Positions 1 through 9,240 of a stretch of DNA of 64,000 bases are shown here, piece after piece. Every line of letters starts with the position of its first letter. Positions within the stretch are counted from its first letter, which is position 1. Made by a program: the position numbers and the translations under genes. The notes under the pieces are model-generated. The model did not search any database, was not told the DNA's origin, and worked only from the letters and a program-made list of their open reading frames with translations. The stretch comes from Sphingomonas sp. 35-24ZXX (GTDB lineage Bacteria > Pseudomonadota > Alphaproteobacteria > Sphingomonadales > Sphingomonadaceae): positions 372,001 through 436,000 of the forward strand of contig NZ_JROG01000001.1 of assembly GCF_000786215.1 (NCBI RefSeq), written 5' to 3'.

Positions 1-205
1 GATAGTCGATGGCGTCGAGCATCTTCGCGCCGGCCATGAACACCGCGCCGGTGCAGGCCAGAAACAGCAGCCAGCCGCCAAATCCCGGATACTGATCGAG
101 GTAGAGCTTGCCGCGTTCGCAAGCTCCCAGCGCCAGCGCATAGGTGATCAGAAACACCTCGAACTTGGTCTTGATCAGGAACAGCCGGCGGATCTTTTCA
201 AACAT
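1..205 (-). CDS. Small membrane protein, C-terminus outside window
   Basis: The reading frame starts at the ATG whose complement lies at 203-205 and runs leftward off the window edge without a stop, giving 68 visible residues. It begins MFEKIRRLFLIKTKFEVFL, a basic N-terminus. A hydrophobic stretch follows at about residues 17-28 (LFLITYALALGA type), and a second at about residues 43-58 (GGWLLFLACTGAVFMAG). This looks like a two-helix inner-membrane protein. I do not recognise the family. It points the same way as the ast genes but lies 90 bp beyond astB, so it may be a separate unit. Confidence 0.6.
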   Translation of the reverse strand, partial: MFEKIRRLFLIKTKFEVFLITYALALGACERGKLYLDQYPGFGGWLLFLACTGAVFMAGAKMLDAIDY

Positions 206-295
206 GCCGTTTCTTCCGCAAGGGTTGTGCCAAGGGCGGATTTCCGCCGGTCAACATGGTGAAGAAAGGGTTAAGGTGTAAAGCCTGCCGACAGG

Positions 296-1546
296 TCATT
301 CCAGCTCCGCGAGGCCAAGCGCGGCCAGCAGCGCAGCCCGGGCTTCGCGCACGGCAGCGACCAGCGCCGGGTCTGCCAGATCGGCAGGCGCGATCCGTTC
401 GGGCCAATGCTTCGCGATCACCTGCTCGATCGTGTCCAGCCTTTCGGGCGTGGCGATGAAGCGTTGGTCGATCGTCGCGGGACCGGCTACCACGCGCAGC
501 CGCAGGCAGGCCGGACCGCCGCCATTGGCCATCGACTGGCGAACATTCACCGGCACCAGCTGGCGGATCGGGCCATTGCCTGCGACCATCTGCTCGAGAT
601 AGCGCCACACGGCAGGCACCTCCTGCGCCTCGCTGGGCAACACCAGCGCCTGGCCGCCCGAAGGCAGCGTGACCAGCTGGGCGTTGAACAGATAGCTCTT
701 GATCGCATCGGCAAGCGATACCGCGCTGGCCGGGACCTCGACGATCTGCACCGCGGGGAAGGCGGCACGGATCGCGGCATAGCTCGCCTCCCGATCCTCG
801 AACGCCTGTTCGTGGGTAAACAGCACCGTTTCGTTGGCGACCGCGACCACGTCGTTGTGGAAGGCGCCCGCCGCGATCGCGGTTTCGCTCTGCTGGATCA
901 TCAGCACGCGGTCTGTCGCCAGCCCGTGCCGCCGGGCGATCGCCTTGCCCGCCTCGACATGCTGGCGCGCAGGGAAGGGGCCGCCGGCCTTGCCGTAGAC
1001 GAAAATCTCGACGCCCGGCTGGTCGTGCCGCGGGCACAGCCGCATGTGATTGGCCGCGCCCTCGTCACCGAACGGGGCGGGGACGGGGCCGTGCACCGCG
1101 AAATGGCGCTGGTCGGCAAAGGCCAGCTGCAATTGCGCCAGCGTACCCGTCCATTCATGGCTGCGGTGGGGCATCGTCATCAGATTGGCCACCGTCAGAT
1201 GGCAGCGGCCATCGGCGGTGTCGGGCGCAGGCGAAACCGTTGCGGCGTTCGCGGCCCACATCGACGAGGCGGAAAAGGCAGCGGCGCGCATGTGCGCTTC
1301 GGCGCTCGCGACATCACAGCCCAGGGCATCGAGCCATCCCGCATTGGGCCGGTCGAGCGGCATGAAATAGCCCTGGGGCAGCCCCAGCGCCATATTGCTG
1401 CGCATCTTGGCGACGCCCTGCAAGGCGGCTGCGCGCGGCTCGCTGACGGCGCCTGCGTTGTTGGCAGAGGCGATATTGCCCAGGCTCAATCCCGCATAAT
1501 TGTGGCTGGGGCCGATGATTCCGTCGAAGTTGATTTCGGTCAGCAT
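296..1546 (-). CDS. astB: N-succinylarginine dihydrolase
   Basis: This is the second enzyme of the arginine succinyltransferase (AST) pathway. It hydrolyses N2-succinylarginine to succinylornithine, CO2 and ammonia in the cytoplasm. The 416-residue protein opens with the family signature NFDGIIGPSHNYAGLS. It keeps the catalytic His context (AFHNDVVAVANE and FTHEQAF) and the C-terminal nucleophile region NGGGPACLRLRV. I chose the inner ATG at 1546 (MLTEINFDG), because it matches the usual N-terminal spacing before NFDG and has AAGAG just upstream. An ATG four codons earlier at 1558 is the alternative. The gene lies 16 bp after astA on the same strand, so the two are very probably co-transcribed. 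Confidence 0.93.
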   Translation of the reverse strand: MLTEINFDGIIGPSHNYAGLSLGNIASANNAGAVSEPRAAALQGVAKMRSNMALGLPQGYFMPLDRPNAGWLDALGCDVASAEAHMRAAAFSASSMWAANAATVSPAPDTADGRCHLTVANLMTMPHRSHEWTGTLAQLQLAFADQRHFAVHGPVPAPFGDEGAANHMRLCPRHDQPGVEIFVYGKAGGPFPARQHVEAGKAIARRHGLATDRVLMIQQSETAIAAGAFHNDVVAVANETVLFTHEQAFEDREASYAAIRAAFPAVQIVEVPASAVSLADAIKSYLFNAQLVTLPSGGQALVLPSEAQEVPAVWRYLEQMVAGNGPIRQLVPVNVRQSMANGGGPACLRLRVVAGPATIDQRFIATPERLDTIEQVIAKHWPERIAPADLADPALVAAVREARAALLAALGLAELE

Positions 1547-1562
1547 GTCGCTCTTCATTCTC

Positions 1563-2573
1563 TCAGCGTTCGATCCAGCGCACCGCATCACCCGGCGCGA
1601 TTCCCAGCAATCCGGCAGCCTTGGCGTCCAGCGCAATCCCCTCGTCCGTGGGCGCGACATGGCCATAGGCGCAGCGGAAGTCCGCCAGCTTGCCCGATGC
1701 TACCAGCGAGAGCGCGCCGCCGTCGGCAAGCTCGCTGAGGACCGCATCGCGCGAGTTGCGGATCGAGTGGACCTGATCGGTCCGTGCGGTCATCGTCGGG
1801 CCGCCGTCGAAGATGTCGACATAATTCTCGTGCGCAAATCCTTCATTTTCCAGCATGCGCATCGCCGCACGGCCGCTGACATTGGGGCGGCCCAGCACGT
1901 GCCGCGCAGCATCGGAGAGCATCGCGACATAGACCGGATGCTTGGGCATCAGATCGGCGATGAACTGGTTGCCGTGCAGCGCATTGAACGTGTCCGCCTC
2001 ATCGAAGCTCATGCCGAAGAACCGCCCGGCGATGCTGTCCCAGAACGGCGAATCGCCTGCCTCGTCGATCACGCCGCGCAGTTCGGCAAGGATGCGGTCG
2101 GTGAAGCGCGCGCGGTGCATCGCGATGAACAGATAGCGGCTGCGGGCGAGCAGCATGCCAAGGCCGCCTGCGCGCTCGCCAGGGTGCAGGAACAGCCCGC
2201 CGACTTCGCACGATCCCTCAAGATCGGTCACCAGGCTCAGGATTTCGGCGCGAAATGTCTGCGCGAGTTCAGCGCTGTGCTGGGTGAGCGTGCTGAGCCG
2301 GTAGGAATAGAACGGCCATTTCTGCCCGACGCGGGTGAGCAACTGGCAGGTGCCGCGAATCTCGCCGGTCTCGGTGTTTTCGAGCACCAGTACGAACAGC
2401 TCGTCCGACACGCTGTCGGCATCGCGCGTGAACGCTTCGGTCGAACGCACGAGCTTCGATTCGAGCGATTTGCGGTCGGCGGGCAGGTTGGTGAACCCCC
2501 CGCCGGTCAGCTTCGCCATCTCGTAGATCGGCTGCAGATCGCCTGGCGTCGCCGCCCGGATGACAAAACTCAT
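1563..2573 (-). CDS. astA: Arginine N-succinyltransferase
   Basis: AstA transfers succinate from succinyl-CoA to the alpha-amino group of arginine, the entry step of AST catabolism. The 336-residue protein is close to the usual AstA length. It has the family start MSFVIRAATPGDLQPIYEMA, the segment GGFTNLPADRKSLE, the central EVGGLFLHPGERAGGLGMLLARSR acyl-CoA loop region in a GNAT-like fold, and the DSPFWDSIAGRFFGM stretch. The start codon overlaps the stop of the upstream M20 hydrolase as ATGA, indicating translational coupling. Together with astB it makes a three-gene leftward operon with the hydrolase. astC, astD and a classical astE are not visible in the window. Confidence 0.94.
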   Translation of the reverse strand: MSFVIRAATPGDLQPIYEMAKLTGGGFTNLPADRKSLESKLVRSTEAFTRDADSVSDELFVLVLENTETGEIRGTCQLLTRVGQKWPFYSYRLSTLTQHSAELAQTFRAEILSLVTDLEGSCEVGGLFLHPGERAGGLGMLLARSRYLFIAMHRARFTDRILAELRGVIDEAGDSPFWDSIAGRFFGMSFDEADTFNALHGNQFIADLMPKHPVYVAMLSDAARHVLGRPNVSGRAAMRMLENEGFAHENYVDIFDGGPTMTARTDQVHSIRNSRDAVLSELADGGALSLVASGKLADFRCAYGHVAPTDEGIALDAKAAGLLGIAPGDAVRWIER

Positions 2574-3790
2574 AACCCCCTCTTTTCGGCAAGCCGCAAT
2601 ATGGTGAGCGCCGACAACCGGGCGCGTTCGGCCAGGCTGTCGGTGATCAGGAATTCGTCGGCGCTGTGGATCGCGCCGCCGCGCACACCCATGGTGTCGA
2701 CCACCGGCACGCCGCAGGCCGCGATATTGTTGCCATCGCACACCCCGCCGGTGCCGCGCCAGGCAATATCGAGCCCCAATGCCGCTCCGCAGTCCTTGAC
2801 CAGCCCGAACAGCTTTTGCGCGCCCGGATCAATCGGCTTGGGCGGACGGCCGAAGCTGCCGTGCACGTGCACCGAAACCTCGTGCTCGCGGGCGACAGCC
2901 TCGCCGATCTGGCGCAGCGCTTCATCGGCAAAGGCCTGCATTGCAAAACTTTGCGGGCGAAAGTTGACGCGCAGGATTGCATGATCGGGCACGACATTAT
3001 TGGCGCTGCCGCCTTCGATCTTCGCCGGATTGACCGACAATCCGTCGCGGGTCAGCGCCTTCAGCCGCAGCGCGATGTCCGCCGCTGCGACCAGGGCATT
3101 GCGCCCTTCGTGCGGGTTGCGCCCGGCATGCGCCGATCGCCCGGTGACGATGACCGAAAAATTGCCCGATCCGCCGCGCTCGCCCGCCAAGGTGCCATCG
3201 GGCAGGGCGGGCTCATAGGTCAATGCTGCGGCCTTGCCCGCGGCCAGGCCGGCGATCAGCGGTGCAGACGAGCCCGAACCGACCTCTTCGTCCGAATTGA
3301 TCAGCACGTCGTACCCGATCGTGGCGGCGAGCGGCGATGTCTCCACCGCGCGCAGCGCCGCCAGCATCACCGCGATGCCACCCTTCATGTCCGCGACGCC
3401 GGGGCCGTTCAGCACGCCCGGCTCGAGCCAGCGCATGGTCTGAAAGCCGTGGTCGGCGGGGAACACGGTGTCCATATGGCCGGTCAGCAGCAGGCGCAGC
3501 GGCGCATCGGGGCGTACCGACACGACGAGATGCTGGCCGCGTTCGATCGTGTCGACGCTGCCATCGGCGCGCACCGCTTCGACCGGCGCGCCATCCACCA
3601 GCCGGACTGTCCCGGGAAGCGCGGCGAAACCGTCTAAAAGCAGGGCGGCGGTGCGCGCCAGCCCGGCCAGATTGCCCGATCCGCTGTTGATCGCGGCCCA
3701 GGTTTCGACCTGGCTCAGCATTGCGGTCTGGTCGATGGTATCCAGGCAGGCGCGCTCGGATGCGGTCAGGCTGGCAGGGCTGGTCGTCAT
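2570..3790 (-). CDS. M20-family metallo-hydrolase of the AST operon
   Basis: This is a zinc-dependent M20 (carboxypeptidase G2/ArgE/DapE type) amidohydrolase of about 406 residues. Metal-ligand motifs are visible in order: LLLTGHMDTVFP, then GPGVADMKGGIAVML, then NSDEEVGS, with a dimerisation domain (GRSAHAGRNPHEGRNA) in the middle. It is the first gene of the leftward operon and overlaps astA by four bases (ATGA). M20 enzymes include the desuccinylase DapE and the deacylase ArgE, so a role in removing succinate from succinylglutamate is a reasonable inference; AstE itself belongs to another family (M14-like). The start is uncertain: ATG at 3790 (MTTSPAS) is preferred, with ATG at 3802 four codons upstream as the alternative. 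Confidence 0.85.
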   Translation of the reverse strand: MTTSPASLTASERACLDTIDQTAMLSQVETWAAINSGSGNLAGLARTAALLLDGFAALPGTVRLVDGAPVEAVRADGSVDTIERGQHLVVSVRPDAPLRLLLTGHMDTVFPADHGFQTMRWLEPGVLNGPGVADMKGGIAVMLAALRAVETSPLAATIGYDVLINSDEEVGSGSSAPLIAGLAAGKAAALTYEPALPDGTLAGERGGSGNFSVIVTGRSAHAGRNPHEGRNALVAAADIALRLKALTRDGLSVNPAKIEGGSANNVVPDHAILRVNFRPQSFAMQAFADEALRQIGEAVAREHEVSVHVHGSFGRPPKPIDPGAQKLFGLVKDCGAALGLDIAWRGTGGVCDGNNIAACGVPVVDTMGVRGGAIHSADEFLITDSLAERARLSALTILRLAEKRGL

Positions 3791-3963
3791 CCGCCAACCC
3801 ATAGCCGGGTTGAACGCCCGCCGCCACCCGTTGCGACCAAAAGCGGATTTACTTTGAAACCTTGCCTTGCCATAGCCAGTGCTTCATTCCTCCCCGGAAA
3901 AGACCTTGCACCTCCCTGGCATGCTACGCCCGGGAGACTTGTAACAAGCAAAGAGGACCGGGA

Positions 3964-6066
3964 ATGAGCGACACTATCCAGATCAACGGCATCAGCATCG
4001 ATTCCGCGCTGCACGGCTTCATCACCGATTCGGTGCTGGCCCCGCTGGCGCTGGATGCGGACCGCTTCTGGGCGGATTTCGCCGCGCTGCTCGAGCGGTT
4101 CGTGCCTGTGAACCGCACGCTGCTGCAAAAGCGCGAGGAACTTCAGGCAAAGATCGATGACTGGCACCGCGCGCGCAAGGGCCAGCCATTGAACGCGATG
4201 GAATACCGCACCTTCCTCTACGATATCGGCTATCTGGTTACCGAGCCGCAGCCGTTTGCGATCGGCACCACCAATGTCGATCCCGAGATCGCGACGATGG
4301 CCGGCCCGCAGCTCGTGGTGCCGTCGCTCAACGACCGCTTCGTGCTCAACGCCGCCAATGCGCGCTGGGGCAGCCTGTACGATGCCTATTACGGCACCGA
4401 TGCGCTCGACGCCGCGCCAGCCCAGCCGGGCGGTTATGATGCGGTGCGCGGTGCTGCGGTTGTCAAGGCCGCCAAGGCGTTCCTCGATGAGGCGGTGCCG
4501 CTCGCGAACGGAAGCTGGGCGGACTTTGCCGGCGGTGCACCTGCGCTCGCCGATCCGGTGCAGCTCGTCGGGACCAACGGCGCAAATCTGCTGCTGCGCC
4601 ACAATGGCCTGCATATCGAGATCGTGATCGATCCGGCCAGCCCGATCGGCAAGGACGACCCCGCCGGCATCGCCGACGTGCTGCTCGAGGCCGCGCTGAC
4701 GACGATCGTCGACATGGAAGATTCGGTCGCGGCGGTGGATGCCGAGGACAAGGTCACCGCCTATACCAACTGGCTGGGGCTGATGCGCGGCGACCTGCAG
4801 GCAAGCTTCCCCAAGGGCGGCAAGACGCTGACCCGAGCGCTGGAGGCGGACCGTGACTATACGGCGCCCGATGGCACGGCCTTCAGCCTGCCGGGCCGCA
4901 GCGTGCTGTTCGTGCGCAATGTCGGGCACCTGATGACCAATCCGGCGGTGCTGCTGGCCGATGGAACCGAAGCGCCCGAGGGCATTCTCGATGCGGTGTT
5001 CACCAGCGCGATCGGTTGCCACGACATCAAGGGCCTGGGCCGTTTCCGCAACAGCCGTGCAGGCTCGATCTATATCGTCAAGCCCAAGATGCACGGGCCC
5101 GAAGAGTGCGGCTTCACCAACGCGTTGTTCGATGCGGTCGAAGACATGCTGGGCCTGGCGCGGCACACGATCAAGGTCGGCGTGATGGACGAGGAGCGGC
5201 GCACTTCGGCCAACCTTGCCGCTTGCATCCATGCGGTGAAGGACCGGATCGTGTTCATCAACACCGGCTTCCTTGATCGCACCGGCGACGAGATTCACAC
5301 CTCGATGCAGGCTGGCCCGATGGTTCGCAAGGGCGACATGAAGACCTCGGACTGGATCAAGTCGTACGAGGCGCGCAATGTCGGGATCGGCCTGAAATGC
5401 GGGCTCGATGGCAAGGCGCAGATCGGCAAGGGCATGTGGGCCGCGCCCGACATGATGGCCGACATGATGGAACAGAAGATCGGTCACCCGCTGACCGGCG
5501 CCAACACCGCCTGGGTGCCTTCGCCCACCGCCGCGACGCTGCATGCGATGCACTATCACAAGGTCGATGTCTTCGCCCGCCGCGCCGAAATCGCGAGCCA
5601 GCCGGTGCCGACGCTCGAACCGCTGCTCAATGTGCCGCTGGCCGCCGGGCAGAACTGGTCGCCCGAGGATATCCGCGCCGAGCTCGACAACAACGCGCAA
5701 GGCATCCTTGGCTATGTCGTGCGCTGGGTCGATCAGGGCATCGGCTGTTCCAAGGTGCCCGACATCCATGACGTCGGTCTGATGGAAGACCGCGCGACGC
5801 TGCGCATTTCCTCCCAGGCGCTGGCCAATTGGCTGCTGCACGGCGTGTGCACTGCCGAAGAGGTTGATGCGGCTTTGCTGCGGATGGCGGCAAAGGTCGA
5901 TGCGCAGAATGCGGGCGACCCGTTGTACCGTCCGATGGCGAGCGATCCCGAAGGATCGCTGGCGTTCCAGGCGGCACGCGATCTGGTGTTCAAGGGCGTC
6001 GAGCAGCCCAGCGGCTATACCGAGCCTTTGCTGCATGCCTATCGCCAGAAGGTGAAGGCTGGCTGA
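3964..6066 (+). CDS. glcB: Malate synthase G
   Basis: This enzyme condenses glyoxylate with acetyl-CoA to give malate, completing the glyoxylate shunt and glyoxylate assimilation. The 700-residue length fits the monomeric G isoform. Recognisable blocks are [104 protein letters not shown] and [19 protein letters not shown]. The ATG at 3964 is preceded by AGAGGA at suitable spacing. The gene is divergent from the AST operon across about 170 bp and appears monocistronic; isocitrate lyase is not in the window. Confidence 0.96.
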   Translation: MSDTIQINGISIDSALHGFITDSVLAPLALDADRFWADFAALLERFVPVNRTLLQKREELQAKIDDWHRARKGQPLNAMEYRTFLYDIGYLVTEPQPFAIGTTNVDPEIATMAGPQLVVPSLNDRFVLNAANARWGSLYDAYYGTDALDAAPAQPGGYDAVRGAAVVKAAKAFLDEAVPLANGSWADFAGGAPALADPVQLVGTNGANLLLRHNGLHIEIVIDPASPIGKDDPAGIADVLLEAALTTIVDMEDSVAAVDAEDKVTAYTNWLGLMRGDLQASFPKGGKTLTRALEADRDYTAPDGTAFSLPGRSVLFVRNVGHLMTNPAVLLADGTEAPEGILDAVFTSAIGCHDIKGLGRFRNSRAGSIYIVKPKMHGPEECGFTNALFDAVEDMLGLARHTIKVGVMDEERRTSANLAACIHAVKDRIVFINTGFLDRTGDEIHTSMQAGPMVRKGDMKTSDWIKSYEARNVGIGLKCGLDGKAQIGKGMWAAPDMMADMMEQKIGHPLTGANTAWVPSPTAATLHAMHYHKVDVFARRAEIASQPVPTLEPLLNVPLAAGQNWSPEDIRAELDNNAQGILGYVVRWVDQGIGCSKVPDIHDVGLMEDRATLRISSQALANWLLHGVCTAEEVDAALLRMAAKVDAQNAGDPLYRPMASDPEGSLAFQAARDLVFKGVEQPSGYTEPLLHAYRQKVKAG

Positions 6067-6084
6067 GCTTTACGAAGACTCCAT

Positions 6085-6167
6085 CGTCATTCCCGCGAAC
6101 GCGGGAATCCCGCTTTCGTGCCATCGTTGGCTAAGAAGCGAAACCCCCGCGTGCGCGGGAGTGACGG
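6085..6167. repeat. REP-like paired palindromes after glcB
   Basis: Two short palindromes lie head to head. The first is ATTCCCGCG-AA-CGCGGGAAT at 6089-6108, and the second is CCCGCG-TG-CGCGGG at 6146-6159. The outer arms also pair: CGTCATTCCCGCG at 6085-6097 is complementary to CGCGGGAGTGACG at 6154-6166, with one mismatch. The whole element can therefore fold as one long hairpin or as two small ones. It sits between the convergent genes glcB and phaZ, and could serve as a bidirectional transcription barrier. Confidence 0.75.
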
Positions 6168-6177
6168 GAAAGAGATG

Positions 6178-7008
6178 TCAATCGCTCACGGCATCTAGAT
6201 GCGCGCGGATCGCGGCGAGGCTTTCGTCGAGATGGCTGAGCAGGAACAGGTGGCCGCCATCATCGATCACCTTGAGCTCTGCATTGGGGATCAGGGTCTT
6301 GAGGATATGCCCGTTGGCGACCGGCACAATCTGGTCGTCGCCGCCCATCAGGATCAGCGTCGGCTTGCCGAGGAAGGGCAGGAAGGGGGCGCTTGTCCAG
6401 CCGATCATTGCCAGCAGCTGGTAGAAATAGCCCATCTTGGACGGCGGGGTGATCCGGCCGGTGTGGCCGGTCGCGCCTTCGGTCGACCCGCCATAGAGCG
6501 TCGCGAAATGCTTCTCCATGTAGCTGGGGTCGATATAACGGCGCGGGTCGGCCATCTTGCTGAGCGCCGAGATATTGCCGGGGATCATGAACATGCCCGC
6601 GGTGGTCGCGGCCAGCACCAGCCGGTTGACGCTGCCCGAATGCTGGAGCGCAAAATGCTGCGCCATCGCACCACCCCAGCTCACCCCCATCACATCGACG
6701 GTCTCGACCCCGAACCGGTCGAGCAGCAGCCATGCGATCCGCGACATCAGGAACGCGTTATAGGGCACCTTGGGGTCGGGTGAGCCGCCGACGCCGGGCA
6801 TGTCGAAGGTGATGAACGGGCGTTCCTCGAGCAGTTTGGCAAACGGGGCGACCGCTTCCATGTTCGCGCCGATGCCGTTGAAGAACAGCAGCGGCGGCTT
6901 GGTCAGCCCCTCGTCAAAGCGCCAGCGCGCCACGCGCAGGGTGCGGCCGTCGGCCACCTCCATGGTGATGTCCGGGCCGTTGGAGGCGGGCTTGGGTTTG
7001 CTGGCCAA
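6178..7008 (-). CDS. phaZ: Intracellular PHA depolymerase (PhaZ-like alpha/beta hydrolase)
   Basis: This is an alpha/beta hydrolase of 276 residues resembling the intracellular medium-chain-length PHA depolymerase of pseudomonads. It has the lipase box GVSWGG (Ser about 110), followed by the family-typical LVLAATTAGMFMIPG and DPRRYIDPSY segments. The acid is in GGDDQIVP (about 224-225) and the His in GGHLFLLS (about 253). It lies 69 bp downstream of a class II-like PHA synthase on the same strand, the pairing seen in pseudomonad pha loci. The proposed start is a TTG at 7008 with AGGAA seven bases upstream; the first in-frame ATG (6963, MEVADG) would cut into the fold's beginning. Substrate chain length is inferred. 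Confidence 0.85.
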   Translation of the reverse strand: MASKPKPASNGPDITMEVADGRTLRVARWRFDEGLTKPPLLFFNGIGANMEAVAPFAKLLEERPFITFDMPGVGGSPDPKVPYNAFLMSRIAWLLLDRFGVETVDVMGVSWGGAMAQHFALQHSGSVNRLVLAATTAGMFMIPGNISALSKMADPRRYIDPSYMEKHFATLYGGSTEGATGHTGRITPPSKMGYFYQLLAMIGWTSAPFLPFLGKPTLILMGGDDQIVPVANGHILKTLIPNAELKVIDDGGHLFLLSHLDESLAAIRAHLDAVSD

Positions 7009-7077
7009 AGGGTATTCCTGTCGTTCGATGTCAGATGTGCCGCAATCCTCTCCGATGCGGGGGGAATTGGCAAGCGC

Positions 7078-8784
7078 TCACTCCAGTACATACAGACCCG
7101 GCGCAGGTTCCAGCGCAGGGTGCTTCTTGCTGCCGGTGGACGCAGGCGCCGCCTGCTTGTCGCCCGACCGCGCCTGCAGCCATTCCATCCAGTACGGCCA
7201 CCAGCTGCCCTTGACCTCTTCGGCCTTGGCGAGCCAGTCATCGACATCCGCCGGGGTCTTGCCCGCCTTGGTGGGGGTGTTGCCCTTCATGCGGAAATAT
7301 TTGGCCTTGGGGTTGGTCGGTGGGTTGAGGATCGCCTGCATGTGCCCCGATTGCGAGAGAATGAAGTCGACGTTCTTCGAGCCGAACAGCTGGGTCGAGC
7401 GATAGCATGCGCGCCAGGGCGTGATGTGATCGGTCACCCCGCCCAGGATGAACAGGTCGTTGGTCACCTTGGACAGGTCGATCTTGTGGTCGACCATCTC
7501 GACCTCGCCGTGCTTCGTGAACGCCAGTGTCTCGAAGATGGTGAGGAAGTCGCCCATCAGGCTGGCCGACAGGTTGGTGGCATCGGCATTCCAGAACAGC
7601 ACATCGAACGCCGGCGGATCCTCACCCATCAGATAGTTGTTGATGACATAGTTCCAGATCAGGTCGTTTGGCCGCAACCAGGCGAAGCCGCGCGACAGGT
7701 CGCTGCCCTTGATCACGCCCTTCCGCGCCGCGCGCTGCTTGGCGAGCGCCAGACCATTGTCGCTCATCAGCGATCCCGCTTCGATATCGGTCTGCTTGGG
7801 ATGGAGCACGCACACCATCAGCGTGACCGCGCCGATACGATCGTCGCCCGAAGCCCGCAGCTTGGAAAGCAGCATGGCGAGCGTCTGCCCGCCCGAGCAG
7901 CCGCCCGAGACATTCACCTTCTTCGACTTCGTGATATCGCACACCACATCGATCGCGCGGGTGCACGCGGCGATGTAATCCGCCATTGCCCAGGCGCCAT
8001 GCTCCTTCTGCGGGTTGCGCCACGAGATGACGAAGGTCTGGATGCCGTTGTCGACCTGCCATTTGACCACCGATTTCTCGGGCGACAGATCGTTGATGTA
8101 CATCTTGTTGATCTGCGGCGGGATGGTCAGTTGCGGGATGGCATAGACCTCATCCGTCGTCGGCGCGTAATGCACCAGCTCCATGATCTCGTCGCGATAG
8201 ACGACATTTCCCTTCGAAGTCGCGACATTCTCGCCGATGGTGAACGGCTTCTTGTCGACCTGGCTGACCATGCCGTCGTTGTAGACCATGTCGTTATAGG
8301 CGTTCTTCAACCCCTTGAGCAGCGACAGGCCGCCGGAATCGACGATGCGCTTCTGCGCCATCGGATTGCCCAGCAAGGTGTTGGTGGGGGCGAGCGCATC
8401 GATGATGATCGCGGAGATGAAATTGGCGCGGTCGCGTTCCAGCGCATCGAGCTCGAGCTCGTCGATCCAGGTCTTCATGCCCTTTTGGACGGCCATGTAA
8501 TATTGGGCCCCGGCGCGGAAGAACGGATTGAACCGCCACGCCGGGTCCATGAAGCGCTTGTCCTTGGGGTCGGGCGACAGCTCCGACTGGCCCATCATGA
8601 TCTTGACGACATCTTCCGAAAACGCCTGCGCGTGGCGCATGGTCCGGGCAGGGTCACTGGCGGTCTCGCGCAGCAGAAGCCCGATCGCGCCTACGAAATC
8701 CTCCCGTGCCAGCCCCATCAGCGGCCCCAGTGCGGTGGTGTGCTGCGCTGCTTCCTCGACCAGATTCGGGGTGTCGTCTGCCAT
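7078..8784 (-). CDS. phaC: PHA synthase, class II-like
   Basis: This enzyme polymerises (R)-3-hydroxyacyl-CoA into polyhydroxyalkanoate at granule surfaces. The 568-residue protein has the synthase lipase-like box GGCSGG with Cys296, the acid Asp452 in GGVTDHITPW and His481 in SQSGHMQAILNPP. These positions are almost the same as I recall for pseudomonad class II PhaC, and the box has the class II flavour rather than the GYCVAG box of the class I enzyme at 50.3-52.1 kb. The ATG at 8784 has GGAGAGAG upstream. The depolymerase gene follows directly. The first 25 residues are short and variable, as expected for the poorly conserved N-terminal domain. Confidence 0.9.
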   Translation of the reverse strand: MADDTPNLVEEAAQHTTALGPLMGLAREDFVGAIGLLLRETASDPARTMRHAQAFSEDVVKIMMGQSELSPDPKDKRFMDPAWRFNPFFRAGAQYYMAVQKGMKTWIDELELDALERDRANFISAIIIDALAPTNTLLGNPMAQKRIVDSGGLSLLKGLKNAYNDMVYNDGMVSQVDKKPFTIGENVATSKGNVVYRDEIMELVHYAPTTDEVYAIPQLTIPPQINKMYINDLSPEKSVVKWQVDNGIQTFVISWRNPQKEHGAWAMADYIAACTRAIDVVCDITKSKKVNVSGGCSGGQTLAMLLSKLRASGDDRIGAVTLMVCVLHPKQTDIEAGSLMSDNGLALAKQRAARKGVIKGSDLSRGFAWLRPNDLIWNYVINNYLMGEDPPAFDVLFWNADATNLSASLMGDFLTIFETLAFTKHGEVEMVDHKIDLSKVTNDLFILGGVTDHITPWRACYRSTQLFGSKNVDFILSQSGHMQAILNPPTNPKAKYFRMKGNTPTKAGKTPADVDDWLAKAEEVKGSWWPYWMEWLQARSGDKQAAPASTGSKKHPALEPAPGLYVLE

Positions 8785-8899
8785 AAGCTCTCTCTCCAGA
8801 TCGGCTTGCCGCCCCGTTCATGCAGGGTCGGTCAGGCGCGTACCGTATAGCGAGCAGGCCGCCTGCACAATGGCCGCCGAAAGGCGCCCTGTGCAGGGT

Positions 8900-9187
8900 T
8901 CAGATCAGCGCGTCGATCTGGGTCGCAAGGTCGATATCGCGCTGCGAAAGCCCGCCCGCATCGTGCGTGGTCAGCAGGATCTCGACGCGGTTGTAGACGT
9001 TCGACCATTCGGGATGGTGATCGGCCTTTTCCGCCAGAATCGCGACCCGGGTCATGAAGCCGAAGGCGGCGACGAAATCAGTGAACTTGAAGGTCCGGAC
9101 CAGGCCGTCGCGCACCGGTTCGTGCGTCCATTCTGGAAGCGCGCCCAGCGCGGTGGTGCGTTCGATATCGGTGAGTTTGGTCACCAT
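8900..9187 (-). CDS. phhB: Pterin-4a-carbinolamine dehydratase
   Basis: This is a 95-residue cytoplasmic enzyme that dehydrates 4a-hydroxytetrahydrobiopterin to recycle the cofactor of aromatic amino acid hydroxylases. The diagnostic active-site run is [16 protein letters not shown], with the two adjacent His and the following Pro-Glu-Trp. It is preceded by [17 protein letters not shown]. Length and the N-terminal TKLTDIERT stretch fit the family. The ATG at 9187 has GAGGAGA upstream. It is divergent from ccmA and upstream of, but separated by about 115 bp from, the PHA synthase gene. No phenylalanine hydroxylase gene is in the window. Confidence 0.93.
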   Translation of the reverse strand: MVTKLTDIERTTALGALPEWTHEPVRDGLVRTFKFTDFVAAFGFMTRVAILAEKADHHPEWSNVYNRVEILLTTHDAGGLSQRDIDLATQIDALI

Positions 9188-9240
9188 GCCCCGTGTCTCC
9201 TCTTGGCAGCAGGCGGCAATTGCGCCTATCTGCGGTGCAG

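Noticed and set aside
3787-6036. Open frame of about 750 codons antisense to malate synthase
   Set aside because: The composition is His/Arg/Gln/Asp-rich with no recognisable domain, and the plus strand encodes an unmistakable GlcB.
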